Positions 16,372-24,173 of a stretch of 64,000 nt of DNA are shown one piece after another (the first letter of the stretch is position 1; every line of letters begins with the position of its first letter). Origin of the DNA: JAVBMP01 sp031552195 (lineage in GTDB: Bacteria > Desulfobacterota > Desulfovibrionia > Desulfovibrionales > Desulfovibrionaceae); assembly GCA_031552195.1 (NCBI GenBank), contig JAVBMT010000001.1, positions 1 through 64,000 on the forward strand, written 5' to 3'. The position numbers and the translations under genes are program-made. The notes beneath the pieces are model-generated. The model saw nothing but the letters and a program-made list of their open reading frames with translations, had not been told where the DNA came from and did not search any database.

Positions 16372-16977
16372 ATGATTATTATTGACGGTAAAACCACCGA
16401 CATGCAAACGGGCAATTTCGCCAACCTTGAGGAAATGCTCGTTAAGGCCATGCATGACAAAGCCCTGGAAAACCGAGTTGTTACCGATGTGTATGTCAAC
16501 AGCGAAGCCTTTTCGGAAATTTATCCGCACCAGGCCAGCGACATTGACGCCGGTGAAGTGAACAAGCTGGAAATTTGCAGCGTATCCGTGGAAGAACTGG
16601 CCGCCGACGTCACTACCGAACTTTACAAGGTCATCACCCTTATGACCTCCGGCGGCAAGCGCGTGGCCTCACTGCTGCGTCAGGCCGACCTGGGCGAAGG
16701 GCTTGAGGTTCTGCAGGACGTTCTTGACGTAACACGCAATTTCATGGGCACCGTGGATCTTCTGCGCAGCAGCTATCCGGTTGCCGGGGCCAGCGTCATG
16801 TTGGGCCTGGCGGAAAAACTTTCCGCCAACCTTGAAGAAATGAGCGAAGTAATGATCAACGAAGACTGGCTGCTTCTGGCCGACCTCATGGAATATGAAT
16901 TCATTCCGGTTTGCAACGAGTGGAACGCCGTAGTGGGTGAAATAGCCAACAGCATCCAGATTGCAAGGGCTGCCTGA
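16372..16977 (+). CDS. Unrecognised helical protein under sigma-54 control
   Basis: I do not recognise a family. ATG at 16372 is chosen because AAGGAG lies 6 bases upstream; the frame is open farther upstream but overlaps the promoter. The 201-residue acidic protein is predicted soluble: a short beta-rich N-terminus (MIIIDGKTTDM, VVTDVYVNSEAFSEI) followed by a largely helical part (about 75-200) that contains VEELAADVTTELYKVI and LMEYEFIPVCNEWNAVVGEI. No catalytic motif is seen. Four bases after its stop comes the coiled-coil gene. The sigma-54 promoter and helical partner suggest a flagellum-associated or nitrogen/stress-regulated role, which is inference. Confidence 0.75.
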   Translation: MIIIDGKTTDMQTGNFANLEEMLVKAMHDKALENRVVTDVYVNSEAFSEIYPHQASDIDAGEVNKLEICSVSVEELAADVTTELYKVITLMTSGGKRVASLLRQADLGEGLEVLQDVLDVTRNFMGTVDLLRSSYPVAGASVMLGLAEKLSANLEEMSEVMINEDWLLLADLMEYEFIPVCNEWNAVVGEIANSIQIARAA

Positions 16978-16981
16978 GGCC

Positions 16982-17329
16982 ATGTCCGCCGGATTGGAGC
17001 TTCTTGAACAGGCTATCGCTCTGGCAGAGCGGGAAATGCTTCTCATGGAAGGGGATAGCATGGAAGGCCTGGAAGAAAGCGTTACCCTGAGGGAAGGGCT
17101 GCTTGAAAAAGCATGGGAACAGCGCGCCGGCTGCGATGAACGGCTTTACGCGGAAAAATTGGCTGAGCTGCAAACCCTGCAGCGTGAACTGGAACTGAAG
17201 GCTGAAACCTTGAGGCTTAAACTGCGCGAGGTGATGAAAGCTGAAAAAGAAATGGACGCGGTTCTGAGCCGTTACGGAAATTCCGGCGGCAAGCAGAAGC
17301 GGCCGTATTTCTTCAGCAAGCTTTCCTGA
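16982..17329 (+). CDS. Small coiled-coil protein, FlgN/FliT-like in size and build
   Basis: The 115-residue product is almost wholly helical: LELLEQAIALAEREMLLMEGDSMEGLEESVTLR, then LAELQTLQRELELKAETLRLKLREV, ending in a basic tail (GGKQKRPYFFSKLS). FlgN/FliT-type flagellar export chaperones and some secretion chaperones have this size and layout, including an N-terminal LxxL-rich hairpin, but I see no diagnostic residue, so family assignment is a suggestion. ATG at 16982 is preferred over an upstream TTG (16961) that would overlap the previous gene. It shares the sigma-54 promoter and ends before a terminator at 17433. Confidence 0.65.
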   Translation: MSAGLELLEQAIALAEREMLLMEGDSMEGLEESVTLREGLLEKAWEQRAGCDERLYAEKLAELQTLQRELELKAETLRLKLREVMKAEKEMDAVLSRYGNSGGKQKRPYFFSKLS

Positions 17330-17432
17330 AACCGCCCGTATCGCGGACAATTATGATCGGTTGGGCGGTTGCCGCGCGGTCGCCCGCAAGCGGGCGGTTC
17401 CGGAGCCATGTTGATTTGCGCAAGAATATGAG

Positions 17433-17468
17433 AAGGGTGGAGGCAAACGCTTCCGCCCTTTTTGCTTT
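17433..17468 (+). terminator. Intrinsic terminator of the sigma-54 unit
   Basis: A 12-bp stem (17433-17444 with 17449-17460, two G-U pairs) with an AAAC loop is followed by TTTTTGCTTTT. It closes the rightward two-gene unit. Confidence 0.75.
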
Positions 17469-17534
17469 TGCGGCGTCCGGAAATCCGTCCTGGCGGCGTT
17501 CTTTCACGCGCTTGCGCGTTTGAAATCATCCGGG

Positions 17535-17560
17535 CGTTTTCTAAAGTTAAAATGATCTAA
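17535..17560 (-). repeat. Copy of the interspersed repeat at the end of the CofD-like gene
   Basis: On the minus strand it reads TTAGATCATTTTAACTTTAG followed by AAAACG. The TAG at 17557-17559 in the motif is the stop codon of the CofD-like gene, the same arrangement as at ltaE. Confidence 0.6.
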
Positions 17561-18744
17561 GCGCAGAGTTCAAGAAGCCCCAGGCAGGCGGCGTCCGGGT
17601 CAAGGCAGCGTTCCGTCTGCCCTGAACTTCGGTTCACCAGGGGAAGGTCAATTATTTCAATTCCCAGTTCTTCCAGCAGCTCATAAGGCACCCCGCCAGG
17701 GTATTCGCCCTGTTCAAGGTCGAGCAGCACGGCGCTGAGGAAGCGCCCGGCCGGTTGCGGATCAAGAAAATCGCGGTTCATGACAGACAGCAGGAATTTT
17801 ATCTGCGCTTCAAGGGTTTTTCCGGACAATTCCGGGTCAGGCCTGAAGTTGGGCATGAAAATTTTGGGGCAGGGATTGGAGGCGATGGCCTGCCCGACGC
17901 CGGAAGGAAGCAGGTTTGCCACAACGCTGGAATAGAAGCTGCCTATGGGGTAGCAGATCAGGTCCGCCCTGTGCACCAGCTCCGCGTTTTGCCCCGAGAG
18001 GCGGATTTCGGCCGGTTCAGGGTCGTTAATGGTCTGGGTGAGCCAGATATCCGTGATCGGCCCGGTCAGGGAGGTCGGGTAGCGGCTTTTGCCGGTGAAA
18101 CGGTGCTGCCCCATGATTACCGCTCCAGAGCAGTCCTTTACCGCAAGATGGGCCGGAATTTCGCTGATGCCGCGCACGGTTCCGCGCACGTCAAGCAGGC
18201 GCGAGAAAAAAAACATGGCCTTGTTTAGGCTGCGGCAGTTGTCAAGGTAGCCGGCGGCCAGCATCAGATTGCCAAGGCTGGCCCCGCGCAGGTCGAAGTC
18301 GTCAGGCATCAGGGCGTGGAATTTCTGCATGTACGAGCGGAAAATTCCCCGGCTTGATCCCGGCAAACTTTTCATCAGGGGGTGCGCGCCGCTGCAAAGC
18401 CGGTTGAATTCGTCGCGCAGGGTTTGCTCGCTGCCGTCTTCCGGCAGGCGGGCCGCGAAAAGGGCGTAGATTTCCTGGTTGCCGGGAATTTGCAGGTCGG
18501 TCAGGGCCATAAGGCGATAGCGCAGGTCACCCACCGCCGGCATGTTGAAGTGGCGGCGCAGCACTGCCGAACTGCCGCCGGAATCGAAAGTCGTGATCAG
18601 GTGGACGGAGTTGTGGGTATAGGCCGGAAGGGCGTGCGAGAGGCCGCGCAGGGCTGTTCCGCCGCTGAAGAAGAGCAGGCGGGGCCCGAGTTCCGGAGCG
18701 AGGTGGCGCTTTCTACGCGCGGCTTTCTTAAGGCGTATCTGCAT
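17557..18744 (-). CDS. CofD/YvcK-like protein
   Basis: The fold is that of 2-phospho-L-lactate transferase CofD and the YvcK gluconeogenesis factors: FFSGGTALRGLS near the N-terminus, TTFDSGGSSAVLRR and GDLRYRLMAL for nucleotide/phosphate binding, GASLGNLMLAAGYLD, and CYPIGSFYSSVVANLLPSGV. It is closer to the CofD-related subgroup of Desulfovibrionaceae that NCBI names for a GAK system than to F420 enzymes; no F420 genes and no GAK partners (ATP-grasp, XXXCH protein) are in view. ATG at 18744 (395 aa) is preferred over TTG at 18786, which lies inside a hairpin. No Shine-Dalgarno is evident. It follows the acyl-CoA synthetase gene by 50 bases. Function unknown. Confidence 0.8.
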   Translation of the reverse strand: MQIRLKKAARRKRHLAPELGPRLLFFSGGTALRGLSHALPAYTHNSVHLITTFDSGGSSAVLRRHFNMPAVGDLRYRLMALTDLQIPGNQEIYALFAARLPEDGSEQTLRDEFNRLCSGAHPLMKSLPGSSRGIFRSYMQKFHALMPDDFDLRGASLGNLMLAAGYLDNCRSLNKAMFFFSRLLDVRGTVRGISEIPAHLAVKDCSGAVIMGQHRFTGKSRYPTSLTGPITDIWLTQTINDPEPAEIRLSGQNAELVHRADLICYPIGSFYSSVVANLLPSGVGQAIASNPCPKIFMPNFRPDPELSGKTLEAQIKFLLSVMNRDFLDPQPAGRFLSAVLLDLEQGEYPGGVPYELLEELGIEIIDLPLVNRSSGQTERCLDPDAACLGLLELCA

Positions 18745-18754
18745 CGCAATTTTT

Positions 18755-18786
18755 TTGCCCGCGGGCGGGAGAGCGCCCGCGGGCAA
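18755..18786. promoter_or_regulatory. GC-rich hairpin immediately upstream of the CofD-like start
   Basis: A perfect 13-bp stem (18755-18767 with 18774-18786) closes a 6-base loop. On the minus strand it ends 10 bases before the ATG at 18744 and is followed by AAAAAAATTGCG, so it lacks a U-tract for termination in that direction. It could control translation or mRNA stability. Confidence 0.5.
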
Positions 18787-18794
18787 GGTCAGGT

Positions 18795-20453
18795 TCAGTC
18801 TTTGTTTCCGGCCGCCATATCTTTGGCGCGAATTTCAGCCCGGCGTATCTTTCCGCTTATGGTCTTCGGCAGTTCATCGACATATTCCACGACGCGCGGA
18901 TATTTATAAGGCGCGGTGTAAGCCTTGACGTGGTTTTGCAGGGTTTTGGTCAGTTCGTCGCCCGGCGTGAAACCGGGGGCGAGAACCACGGTGGCTTTGA
19001 CCAGCTGCCCGCGCACCGGATCAGGAATGCCGGTGACGGCGGCCTCAATGACGGCTTCGTGCGCAACCAGGGCGCTTTCAACCTCAAAGGGCCCGATGCG
19101 GTAGCCAGAGCTTTTGATCAGGTCGTCCACCCGGCCCATGAACCAGTAATAGCCGTCTTCGTCCATCCAGGCCTTGTCGCCCGTGTGGTACCACCCGTCG
19201 TAATTTACGGAGGCCGTGCGTTCCGGGTCGCTCATATATTCGCGGTAAAGCCCGATGGGCCGCCCATCGGATATGGAAAGGCATATTTCGCCTTCCTCGC
19301 CGGCCGGGCAGGGAACGCCGTCCGCGTCCAGAAGGGCCAGCTTCAGGCCGGGAACCGGCTTGCCCAGAGAACCCGGTTTCGGAGTCATGCAGGGCAGGGT
19401 GGCCAGTTGCAGGGTGGTTTCCGTCTGGCCGTAACCTTCATAAATGTTCAGCCCGGTTTTGGCCTTCCATTCATGAAAGACGCTTTCATTCAGCAATTCT
19501 CCAGCGGTGGTGCAGTGGCGCAGGCCGGAGGTGTCAAACTGGCTGAAGTCTTCCTGCAGAAGAAAGCGGTAGGTGGTGGGCGGGGCGCAGAAAGAGGTTA
19601 CGCCGTTGTCGCATATCGTTTTGAAAAAAACGGCCGGGTTGAACTTGCCGCGGTAATCGTACACCATGACGGCGGCTCCGGCCATCCACTGGCCGTAAGT
19701 CTTGCCCCAGACGGATTTGGCCCAGCCGGTGTCGGCCATGGTCATATGAATGTCGTCAGAACATAGGTTGTGCCAATAAAGGCCGGTGAACAGGTGCCCC
19801 AAGGGGTAATTGCAGTCGTGCAGCACCATTTTGGGCATTCCGGTGGTGCCGGACGAGAAAAATATCATGAACGGGTCGCTGCCGCAGGCCAGATCATCGC
19901 CCCGCGGGCGGGGAAACGCCGGCGAAGCTTGCGCCGTGACGGCGTCATAATCATGCCAGCCGGAGGGCAGCGCATTTTTCCCGACCTGGATTTTCAGTTT
20001 GACCGTCGGGCAAATGTCTTTAACTTCGTCGATTTTTCCGCTGAAGCTGTCTTCCACTATAAGGGCGCTGACTTCAGCGCTGTTCAGGCGGTATTCTATG
20101 TCATGGGCGGTAAGCTGAGAAGGAGCGGGAATGGCCACAGCGCCGATCTTGTTCAGGCCGAGCACGGCCTGCCACCACTCCAGGCGGCGGTAAAGCACCA
20201 GAAAGACCTTGTCTCCCTTCTTCACGCCAAGGGTTTTAAGGGCGTTGGCCACGCGCGAGGCGGCTTCGTCCAGTTCTTTGAAGGTGACGTCGCGAAGCCG
20301 GAAATCGTTGTCTATATGGCGTATGCACAAGGCGTCCGGCGTTTCTTCAGCTTTGCGGGCCAGAACGTCAAACCCCACGTTAAAGTCGGACGGAACTTTA
20401 AGCTTCCATTTCGCGCAAAGCTCTTCATAGGTTGAATGAGTTATTTTTTTCAT
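18795..20453 (-). CDS. AMP-forming acyl-CoA synthetase (acetyl/medium-chain type)
   Basis: The enzyme would activate a carboxylic acid to acyl-CoA through an acyl-adenylate in the cytoplasm. The 552-residue sequence has the P-loop FFSSGTTGMPKMV, the acyl-pocket motif MADTGWAKSVWGK, EGYGQTE, YHTGDKAW, the hinge GRVDDLIKSSGYRIGPFEVES, and the catalytic lysine in PKTISGKIRR. The W-rich MADTGW element resembles medium-chain and aryl/acetyl-CoA synthetases; the natural acid cannot be set from sequence. The gene is preceded by the XRE-cupin regulator on the same strand (172-base gap with an inverted repeat), a pairing that suggests substrate-responsive control. Confidence 0.93.
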   Translation of the reverse strand: MKKITHSTYEELCAKWKLKVPSDFNVGFDVLARKAEETPDALCIRHIDNDFRLRDVTFKELDEAASRVANALKTLGVKKGDKVFLVLYRRLEWWQAVLGLNKIGAVAIPAPSQLTAHDIEYRLNSAEVSALIVEDSFSGKIDEVKDICPTVKLKIQVGKNALPSGWHDYDAVTAQASPAFPRPRGDDLACGSDPFMIFFSSGTTGMPKMVLHDCNYPLGHLFTGLYWHNLCSDDIHMTMADTGWAKSVWGKTYGQWMAGAAVMVYDYRGKFNPAVFFKTICDNGVTSFCAPPTTYRFLLQEDFSQFDTSGLRHCTTAGELLNESVFHEWKAKTGLNIYEGYGQTETTLQLATLPCMTPKPGSLGKPVPGLKLALLDADGVPCPAGEEGEICLSISDGRPIGLYREYMSDPERTASVNYDGWYHTGDKAWMDEDGYYWFMGRVDDLIKSSGYRIGPFEVESALVAHEAVIEAAVTGIPDPVRGQLVKATVVLAPGFTPGDELTKTLQNHVKAYTAPYKYPRVVEYVDELPKTISGKIRRAEIRAKDMAAGNKD

Positions 20454-20523
20454 TGAATTTTATCCGGTGGCTGCAAATTGTTCCCAGCCTGAATGCGCAT
20501 GCGAGGCTGGCTTGACGGAAAAT

Positions 20524-20552
20524 GTCCGGATTCGGAAAATCACAATCCGGAC
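20524..20552. promoter_or_regulatory. Inverted repeat between XRE-cupin regulator and acyl-CoA synthetase
   Basis: GTCCGGATT (20524-20532) and AATCCGGAC (20544-20552) form a perfect 9-bp repeat with an 11-base spacer, 71 bases before the synthetase ATG. It may be an operator for the neighbouring regulator, or a terminator of the regulator gene, since ATTTTCC follows it on the minus strand. Confidence 0.45.
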
Positions 20553-20600
20553 GCGACACGTTGCCGGCGTGCCCGAACCGCCTGAACGGCCCGGTGTTGC

Positions 20601-20626
20601 GGCCACGCGAAAAGTTTCGCGTGGCC
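20601..20626 (-). terminator. Hairpin at the 3' end of the XRE-cupin gene
   Basis: A 12-bp perfect inverted repeat (20601-20612 with 20615-20626) overlaps the last base of the stop codon. No U-tract follows on the minus strand, so it may protect the 3' end or pause transcription rather than terminate. Confidence 0.4.
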
Positions 20627-21189
20627 TATATAATCACGTCCAGGAATAACGCGTCGTTGTCGTCCAGCCCTCTCAGGGCGTGCGGAATGCGCGACTTGAA
20701 ATATATGCTGTCTCCCGGTTCCAGAATTTCCGTTTTGTCATGCAAAGACAGCTCCAGGCGGCCTTCCAGCATGTAGATGAATTCCTGCCCGCTGTGCGAG
20801 GTGAAGGAAAGCTCTTCGGCTTTTTTCGGCGGAACGCGCACCAGAAAAGGTTCCATGGAGCGCCCGGAGAAGTTCGAGGCCAGGTTCCAGTAATCGTAGT
20901 CCTTGCGGCGCTGAACCGCCAGGCCCTGCCCCTTGCGCACCAGGCTGTACGCCGAGAGGTGCGCTGAAGAGCCGGACAGGATGGCCGTCAGGTCGACTCC
21001 TCCGGCGTGGGCCGCTTCCATCAGGAAGCTGACGGGAATTTCAACGGTTCCGCTTTCATACAGGGCGAGCTTTTCCTGGCTTACGCCGAGCCGGGAAGCG
21101 AAATCGGCGATTTCCAGCCCCAGGGCCTCACGCAGCCCGGCAAGGCGCGGAGCGATTTCCTTGTATGGCGGCAAGTCATGGATTTCCAT
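20626..21189 (-). CDS. XRE-family transcriptional regulator with C-terminal cupin sensor
   Basis: An N-terminal helix-turn-helix (about residues 15-65: LAGLREALGLEIADFASRLGVSQEKLALYESG) is followed by a cupin domain (about 110-187) with SFTSHSGQEFIYMLEGRLELSLHD and LEPGDSIYFKSRIPHALRG. Such proteins bind a small ligand in the cupin and repress or activate adjacent metabolic genes; here the adjacent gene is acyl-CoA synthetase. The start at 21189 (187 aa) is set by AAGGAG spaced 6 bases from ATG; longer in-frame starts lack one. A 5-bp inverted repeat (21270-21285) upstream is a possible autoregulatory operator. Confidence 0.88.
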   Translation of the reverse strand: MEIHDLPPYKEIAPRLAGLREALGLEIADFASRLGVSQEKLALYESGTVEIPVSFLMEAAHAGGVDLTAILSGSSAHLSAYSLVRKGQGLAVQRRKDYDYWNLASNFSGRSMEPFLVRVPPKKAEELSFTSHSGQEFIYMLEGRLELSLHDKTEILEPGDSIYFKSRIPHALRGLDDNDALFLDVII

Positions 21190-21269
21190 CAATTTCTCCT
21201 TCATAGCCAGATTGGTGAAAAGACGGGCCGCGATAGCCGGCGGCTTTTCATTGAATACGGCGCCAAACC

Positions 21270-21285
21270 GTATCATAAAGGATAC
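21270..21285. promoter_or_regulatory. Possible operator upstream of the XRE-cupin gene
   Basis: GTATC-ATAAAG-GATAC is a perfect 5-bp inverted repeat 81 bases before the regulator start codon. On the minus strand it lies next to TAGTAT, a possible -10 element. Evidence is weak. Confidence 0.3.
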
Positions 21286-21393
21286 TAGGCTACGGGCCGC
21301 TTGGCAAGAATTTGTTCTTGGGCTTCCGCAATAAGATGAAGCTTTTCCGGTTTAAGAAAGCCTATATTTTTCGCATTGCATTTACAAAAAATC

Positions 21394-21418
21394 TAAAGTG
21401 TTCTATGTGAATCGATAG
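21394..21418 (+). promoter_or_regulatory. Possible sigma-28-like promoter of the chemoreceptor gene
   Basis: TAAAGTGT and ATCGATAG resemble the flagellar sigma-28 elements (TAAA and GCCGATAA), but the spacing is 13 rather than 15 bases between TAAA and the -10 octamer. The chemoreceptor starts about 90 bases downstream. Confidence 0.25.
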
Positions 21419-21506
21419 GGCAACAGTCTATAAAATCATATTGTTTTGGTTTAAACGGGCTTTGCGCGATCTGTTTCGTTCACCCTAGACTATGCGAGTT
21501 TGCTTT

Positions 21507-23888
21507 ATGACGACAAAAATCAAAATTACCGTGGGTTTTTTGTTGATGCTGCTGTTTCAGGGCATTTTAACCTTCCTGGGCTATACTGACCTGCGCAGCG
21601 GCGTGACAGGCTTCGCCAACTATCAGGAAATTTCCGTCATCAACACCAGGCTGAGCGATTTCGCCGGCATTGTGAACCTGATGCAGACGGATATTTATAA
21701 GTTTCTTGACTCCAAAGATCCCAAGTTTATCGAGGCTGGAAAAAAGGCCGCCGAGACGGGGCAGAACATTTTGAGAGAACTTGACGTGCTGATTCACCCC
21801 GCCGAGCAGAAAGCCGTTCTGCAAAAATTGCATGACCATCTGGATAAAGCGTTGCCGTTGATCGCCCAGGTTGAAAACGGCGTCCTCGGTTCAGGCGAGC
21901 AATATGCTAAAACTGTTCAGCCGGCGATGATCGCCCTGGGGCGCAGCCTGTTCACCCTGGCTGACCAGTCCCGTGTGGTGGAAAACGTCAACGGCGGCTT
22001 CGCTATAGCTGAAGCCTTGGAAAAACTGGCTTCAACGCGTTCCACCATGAGCCGTTTCGCCTTGAGCCGCTCCCCTGAAGATGCGAAGCGCCTGTATGAG
22101 CGCTTCGGCGACATGCAGAATTCTTTGAACTTTGTAGGAGAGACCATCACGAGCTCTGAAGGAAAAAATCTCGTCAACGTCGTGATGGAAAACCGGAACG
22201 CGTCCTGGGACGCCTTCAAGGTAATGGAGCAAAATTTTGCCAAGGTCAACGCCAATCTGGAAACCTTGCAAGGCTATATGAAGAGCATGGATGAAGAAAC
22301 CACAGCCTTGAACACCGCCATAGACGCAACCGCCATCAAAGTGGGCAACACCATACTCGGCGAAACTAAAACCGCCCAGATCAGCATGCTTGTTGCCGGC
22401 GGGGCGGGCATGGCCGCCGCAGTTATCGTGGCGCTTTTCATCATAATCGGCCTGAACAAGGTGCTGCATGAGCTGAGCGCTTTTGCCGGAGCCATTGCGG
22501 CGGGCGACTTCAACCGTCAGATCAGGGTCAAGGAAAAAGGCGAAATCGGGCTTATGGTCGATGCCGTGAAGAAGATTTCCGTTACTCTTGCCGGAATAAT
22601 ACATCAGGCGAACGCTCTTGCGGACAAAATTTCATCCGGAAACCTGCGTGACCGCCTGGACGCCAAAGCTTTCCCGGGCGACTTCGCCTCGCTGGCCACC
22701 GGAGTGAATACCGTGGGAGACGCCTACACGAGCTTGCTGGATGCCATCTCTTTACCGATTATAGCTTGCGACAATAAAAATTCCGTCCTTTTCCAAAACG
22801 TGTCCGGGCAGGGGCAGTTGGGCGCGGCCTTCGTCAACGCCAACCCGGAAGTCAGCGGGCTTGGGGCTGCCGCAATGTCGCAGCGTAGCGCGCAGAATAA
22901 GGAACTGAGCGTCACAACCCACGGGAAGCGCGCCGACATGGCCGTTTCCATTTTTCCGGCGGAAAATTTGCAGAAAAATGTCGTGGGTTATATTTCCATT
23001 TTTACCGACCTGACTGAAATGAAAGAACGCCAGAACACTGTATTGCAGGCTGTGGCGGAAGCTTCCGGCATCTCCGACCGGGTAGCCGCCGCTTCCGAGC
23101 AATTGGCCGCGCAGGTGGAACAGATTTCACGCGGCGCTGAAGTGCAGCGCTCGCGCGTTGAAACAACCGCCAGCGCCATGACGGAAATGAATTCAACGGT
23201 TATGGAAGTGGCCCGCAACGCCGGGCAGGCTTCGGATCAGAGCGAGCATACCAGACGCAAGGCCGGCGAGGGGGCCGGGCTTGTCAACAAGGTGGTGGAC
23301 TCCATGAGTCAGGTTAACGCCATCGCGGATCATTTGCACGGCAATATGCAAGAGCTTGGCCGCCAGGCGGAGAGCATCGGAAGCGTTATGAACGTCATTT
23401 CCGATATTGCCGACCAGACGAACCTGCTTGCGCTGAACGCCGCGATCGAGGCGGCCAGGGCGGGCGAAGCCGGGCGCGGTTTCGCGGTTGTGGCTGACGA
23501 GGTTCGCAAACTGGCTGAAAAAACCATGCAGGCCACCCATGACGTCGGCGAAAATATTCTTTCCATCCAGCAGTCGGCGCGCACGAATATCACGGAAGTG
23601 GGCAACGCCGTGGGCAGCATAAGCGAAGCCACCAAGCTAGCCAACGACTCCGGTTCCGCCCTGCAGGAAATAGTGCATATGGCGGCCGCAAACTCTTCGG
23701 TTGTGGCTTCAATCGCAACAGCGGCCGAAGAGCAGAGCGCCACTTCTGAAGAAATTAACCGCTCCATTGAAGAGATCAGCCATGTAGTCGCCGAAACTAC
23801 GGACGGCATGCTGCAGTCGTCGGCCGCCGTGCAGGATCTTTCCCAGATGGCGCAGGAGCTGCGCAGGGTTATGGAAAGGCTGAGATAG
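21507..23888 (+). CDS. Methyl-accepting chemotaxis protein
   Basis: This transmembrane chemoreceptor (793 aa from ATG 21507; an in-frame ATG at 21492 would add five residues) starts with a membrane segment (VGFLLMLLFQGILTFLGY), has a mostly helical periplasmic ligand domain of about 270 residues of the HBM/4-helix type, a second membrane segment (MAAAVIVALFIIIGL), a HAMP domain, a PAS-like domain (about residues 415-510: LLDAISLPIIACDNKNSVLFQN), and the long signalling coiled coil. Its hairpin tip ISDIADQTNLLALNAAIEAARAGEAGRGFAVVADEVRKLAE binds CheA and CheW. The C-terminus lacks a CheR pentapeptide. The gene is monocistronic and ends in a strong terminator. Ligand unknown. Confidence 0.95.
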   Translation: MTTKIKITVGFLLMLLFQGILTFLGYTDLRSGVTGFANYQEISVINTRLSDFAGIVNLMQTDIYKFLDSKDPKFIEAGKKAAETGQNILRELDVLIHPAEQKAVLQKLHDHLDKALPLIAQVENGVLGSGEQYAKTVQPAMIALGRSLFTLADQSRVVENVNGGFAIAEALEKLASTRSTMSRFALSRSPEDAKRLYERFGDMQNSLNFVGETITSSEGKNLVNVVMENRNASWDAFKVMEQNFAKVNANLETLQGYMKSMDEETTALNTAIDATAIKVGNTILGETKTAQISMLVAGGAGMAAAVIVALFIIIGLNKVLHELSAFAGAIAAGDFNRQIRVKEKGEIGLMVDAVKKISVTLAGIIHQANALADKISSGNLRDRLDAKAFPGDFASLATGVNTVGDAYTSLLDAISLPIIACDNKNSVLFQNVSGQGQLGAAFVNANPEVSGLGAAAMSQRSAQNKELSVTTHGKRADMAVSIFPAENLQKNVVGYISIFTDLTEMKERQNTVLQAVAEASGISDRVAAASEQLAAQVEQISRGAEVQRSRVETTASAMTEMNSTVMEVARNAGQASDQSEHTRRKAGEGAGLVNKVVDSMSQVNAIADHLHGNMQELGRQAESIGSVMNVISDIADQTNLLALNAAIEAARAGEAGRGFAVVADEVRKLAEKTMQATHDVGENILSIQQSARTNITEVGNAVGSISEATKLANDSGSALQEIVHMAAANSSVVASIATAAEEQSATSEEINRSIEEISHVVAETTDGMLQSSAAVQDLSQMAQELRRVMERLR

Positions 23889-23906
23889 AAGAACCTGAAC
23901 GCTAAA

Positions 23907-23948
23907 AAAACAGTCAAGGCCGGGCAGTAGCCCGGCCTTGACTGTTTT
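23907..23948 (+). terminator. Strong intrinsic terminator of the chemoreceptor gene
   Basis: A perfect 19-bp stem (23907-23925 with 23930-23948) with an AGTA loop starts 18 bases after the stop codon. The A-run on the left and T-run on the right make it able to act in both directions. Confidence 0.85.
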
Positions 23949-24113
23949 GCGGGTCCGTGTGCCGGCGTCCGCTACCGGCAGCCGGAACAAACAATCCGTT
24001 CCGGTTCTGCCGGCTCTGTGCCCGAATAAACATGCCGTTGTTTGCGGGCGCACGCTTCATATCTTCCGGAAGGTGAGTGCCAGTTGGGAAGACAAAGGCG
24101 GGAAAGCAAGGTT
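23949..24113. other. Spacer between chemoreceptor and rplQ terminators
   Basis: No gene seen. It contains one imperfect hairpin (23975-24013; CCGGCAG-CCGGAAC against GTTCCGG-TTCTGCCGG with a 2-base bulge) of unknown role. Confidence 0.4.
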
Positions 24114-24149
24114 ATAAAAAAGCGCGGGAACATTGAGGTTCCCGCGCTT
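24114..24149 (-). terminator. Terminator of the ribosomal protein superoperon
   Basis: On the minus strand a 12-bp stem (24138-24149 with 24120-24131) with loop CTCAAT is followed by TTTTTATAAC. It sits 25 bases past the rplQ stop codon. Confidence 0.85.
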
Positions 24150-24173
24150 CTGCTTGCCTGCAAGCAAATAATC

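Noticed and set aside
18755..18786. Intrinsic terminator of the acyl-CoA synthetase gene
   Set aside because: The stem is strong but is followed by A residues on the minus strand, so the required U-tract is missing.
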